Shown here: positions 6,580 to 7,717 of the stretch, piece after piece
How positions within the stretch are numbered: position 1 is the stretch's first letter
Layout of the letters: every line of letters begins with the position of its first letter
DNA from: Candidatus Acetothermia bacterium
Lineage (GTDB): Bacteria > Bipolaricaulota > Bipolaricaulia > Bipolaricaulales > Bipolaricaulaceae
Direction: 5' to 3'
DNA: 7,717 bases
Assembly: GCA_023255835.1 (NCBI GenBank)
Contig: JAGDVW010000081.1
Span: 1-7,717, forward strand
Made by a program: the position numbers and the translations under genes
The notes under the pieces: model-generated
The model's input: the letters and a program-made list of their open reading frames with translations, nothing else
Told to the model about the DNA's origin: nothing
The model's database searches: none

Positions 6580-7530
6580 CTACGGCTTGGGGATGGCCAG
6601 ATCCGCCGGCCCCCAATCGGAAAGGACGGCCTCGGGGAAAGTTTCGGAAACCAGTTCTCGAATGATCTCCGCGTGTTTGACCTTCTCCCGTCCCCAGTCG
6701 GCCAAGGTCTTCCCGGAGACCCAGGGTTTGTAGAGGGCGCCGGGGCCCACCACACAGGCCGGGCCCGGCTCCATCTTGAAGTAGCAAGGCGCGCAGACCC
6801 GCACCATCTCCGGTGTGTCGTAGAGCCGATAAAAGCCGCCGAAGGAATCGGTGAGGGTCACGTGCAGATCCACGGGGATCTTCACAGCTTGGCGGATAGC
6901 GGCGAGTTCGGGAAGGTCCAGATCGGCCACGGGGTTGAAGGTGTTGGCCCCCAGCATCTCCAGGACCTTGGCGCCCGCGGGGTTCCCATGCCCAGCGAAA
7001 ATGGAAACTTTGAACACCGTGTCCTTGGGGAGATCTCCCCGCTCCCGCATCTGGGAAAGGAGCCAAAGGAGCCCCTCGTCGAGGACCAAAAACCCCCGGA
7101 AACCCAGCTCCACGGCGCGAAGAATATCGGCCACTACATAGCGGATTTGATCAGCCCCACGGAAACGTAACCCGGAAAGGGAGCCCTCGGGGGTGAGGAG
7201 TTGGCGCCCGGTGTCCCAGCCCGAGCGGGGACCGGGGGTGAGGATCACCTCCACCTTCGCTTCCGCCGCGATTTGCGCGAAATCCTTTAGTTCGGAGCGG
7301 GTGAGGAGGGTGGCGCCCATGACCACGGAGATCACCCGGTGCACTGGGACATCGCGCTTTTTGGCCTCGTCCACCACGGCCGCCAAAACCTCGGGCCGCT
7401 CCACCCCGGAGATCTCCAGGCGATAATGTGCTCCGTCGGGAAAACGTAAGGGGCTCGAAGGAAGCTCATAGGCGTCACGCCCGGGAATCCCGTAGTTCTC
7501 AATGAGCTTTTGGACTTTCCTTTGGTCCAT
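6580..7530 (-). CDS. Peptidase-U32-like TIM-barrel protein
   Basis: A 316-residue protein that I place in or near the peptidase U32 superfamily. Alternating beta-strands and helices run through the chain, with motifs such as GRDAYELPSSPLRFPDGAHY (17-36), GPRSGWDTG (100-108), FLVLDEGLLWLL (147-158), KVSIFAGHGNPAGAKVLEMLG (174-194), NTFNPVADL (196-204) and VTLTDSFGGF (224-233). U32-type proteins include collagenase-like peptidases and iron-sulfur RNA or quinone hydroxylases such as TrhP and UbiU/V, so the name does not prove proteolysis. The only three cysteines lie together (Cys246, Cys249, Cys259; CxxC then nine residues then C). ATG at 7530 follows AAGGAGG by six bases. An in-frame extension back to 7641 is Pro/Ser/Trp-rich and has no ribosome site, so it is rejected. 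First gene of the operon with the ligase and P1 peptidase. Family confidence is moderate; the function is unknown. Confidence 0.75.
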   Translation of the reverse strand: MDQRKVQKLIENYGIPGRDAYELPSSPLRFPDGAHYRLEISGVERPEVLAAVVDEAKKRDVPVHRVISVVMGATLLTRSELKDFAQIAAEAKVEVILTPGPRSGWDTGRQLLTPEGSLSGLRFRGADQIRYVVADILRAVELGFRGFLVLDEGLLWLLSQMRERGDLPKDTVFKVSIFAGHGNPAGAKVLEMLGANTFNPVADLDLPELAAIRQAVKIPVDLHVTLTDSFGGFYRLYDTPEMVRVCAPCYFKMEPGPACVVGPGALYKPWVSGKTLADWGREKVKHAEIIRELVSETFPEAVLSDWGPADLAIPKP

Positions 7531-7560
7531 ATCCGCCTCCTTTTCCCACCAACACCGGCC

Positions 7561-7580
7561 TTCCCATGGTACCACAGGAA
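7561..7580. promoter_or_regulatory. Dyad-symmetric candidate operator/promoter before the U32-ligase-P1 operon
   Basis: The bases form TTCCnnTGGTACCAnnGGAA, symmetric at 16 of 20 positions about a centre between 7570 and 7571, inside the 67-base gap upstream of the operon. Read on the minus strand, TGGTACCAT resembles an extended -10 element (TG, one base, TACCAT). A repressor bound to the dyad would cover it. No convincing -35 box is seen. The leader to the ATG would be about 30 bases. Confidence 0.35.
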
Positions 7581-7597
7581 CGCTGGTTTCGGAGGGA

Positions 7598-7717
7598 TTA
7601 GGGATGGACCATGCGGCGGGCAAGGAGGAGGGCAGCGCCAAAGCCCAGGATCACGTCGCCCACGCTGAAAGCCGAGCTCAACGGAAACCAAGCCGGAAGA
7701 TAAAGCCAATCCCCAAG
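7598..7717 (-). CDS. C-terminus of a membrane protein resembling DUF5317 (partial)
   Basis: The last 39 codons and TAA stop of a gene that enters from the right edge. The visible residues begin LGDWLYLPAWFPLSSAFSVG and continue DVILGFGAALLLARRM to a short basic tail. That is a polar loop, then one transmembrane helix starting at the SVGDV segment, then positive residues at the end. An FSxGDV motif leading into the final helix is characteristic of DUF5317-type small integral membrane proteins. The next gene starts 67 bases further on with its own candidate promoter, so it may or may not be cotranscribed. Function unknown. Confidence 0.6.
   Translation of the reverse strand, partial: LGDWLYLPAWFPLSSAFSVGDVILGFGAALLLARRMVHP

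Noticed and set aside
7531..7641. N-terminal extension of the U32-like protein
   Set aside because: It would cross the AAGGAGG site and the candidate promoter and overlap the upstream gene's tail. The sequence is not protein-like for this family.

Overview
The window is a gene-dense piece of a GC-rich bacterial chromosome (above 60% GC by eye). No stretch longer than about 90 bases lacks a gene, and there are no tRNA or rRNA genes, CRISPR repeats or insertion-sequence genes. Bacterial identity rests on the GreA-type transcription factor domain, PanB, and strong AAGGAGG-type ribosome binding sites before most starts. Tight packing, overlapping gene tails and the charged, Gln-poor protein composition would fit a thermophile. 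A lineage such as Bipolaricaulota, Chloroflexota or another deep-branching thermophilic phylum is possible, but this is a weak inference.

Layout, left to right. (1) Positions 1-1603, minus strand: a secreted NosD-type right-handed beta-helix protein, cut by the window edge, whose visible C-terminus seems to run into a DUF192 domain. (2) Positions 1686-3017, plus strand, divergent from the first gene across 82 bases: a two-gene operon of a creatininase-family amidohydrolase and a small cytoplasmic sulfite-oxidase-type molybdopterin protein. (3) Positions 3014-3871, minus strand: panB of pantothenate/CoA synthesis, tail-to-tail and overlapping with the molybdopterin gene. (4) Positions 3958-4206, plus strand: an 82-residue protein made only of the GreA coiled-coil domain. 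(5) Positions 4193-7530, minus strand: a three-gene operon of a peptidase-U32-like protein, a divergent glutamine-synthetase-like ligase and a DmpA-type P1 peptidase. (6) Positions 7598-7717, minus strand: the C-terminus of a membrane protein resembling DUF5317.

The most coherent unit is region 5. A ligase of the glutamine synthetase fold, with an altered ammonia-site loop and no adenylylation tyrosine, is translationally coupled to a self-processing Ntn-type aminopeptidase/amidase and preceded by a U32-like protein whose only three cysteines are clustered. That looks like a pathway that makes and cuts an amide or gamma-glutamyl bond on an unknown substrate. The creatininase-family amidohydrolase of region 2 lies close by but is in a separate transcription unit. 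The other items worth a second look are the GreA-domain-only protein and the NosD-DUF192 junction.
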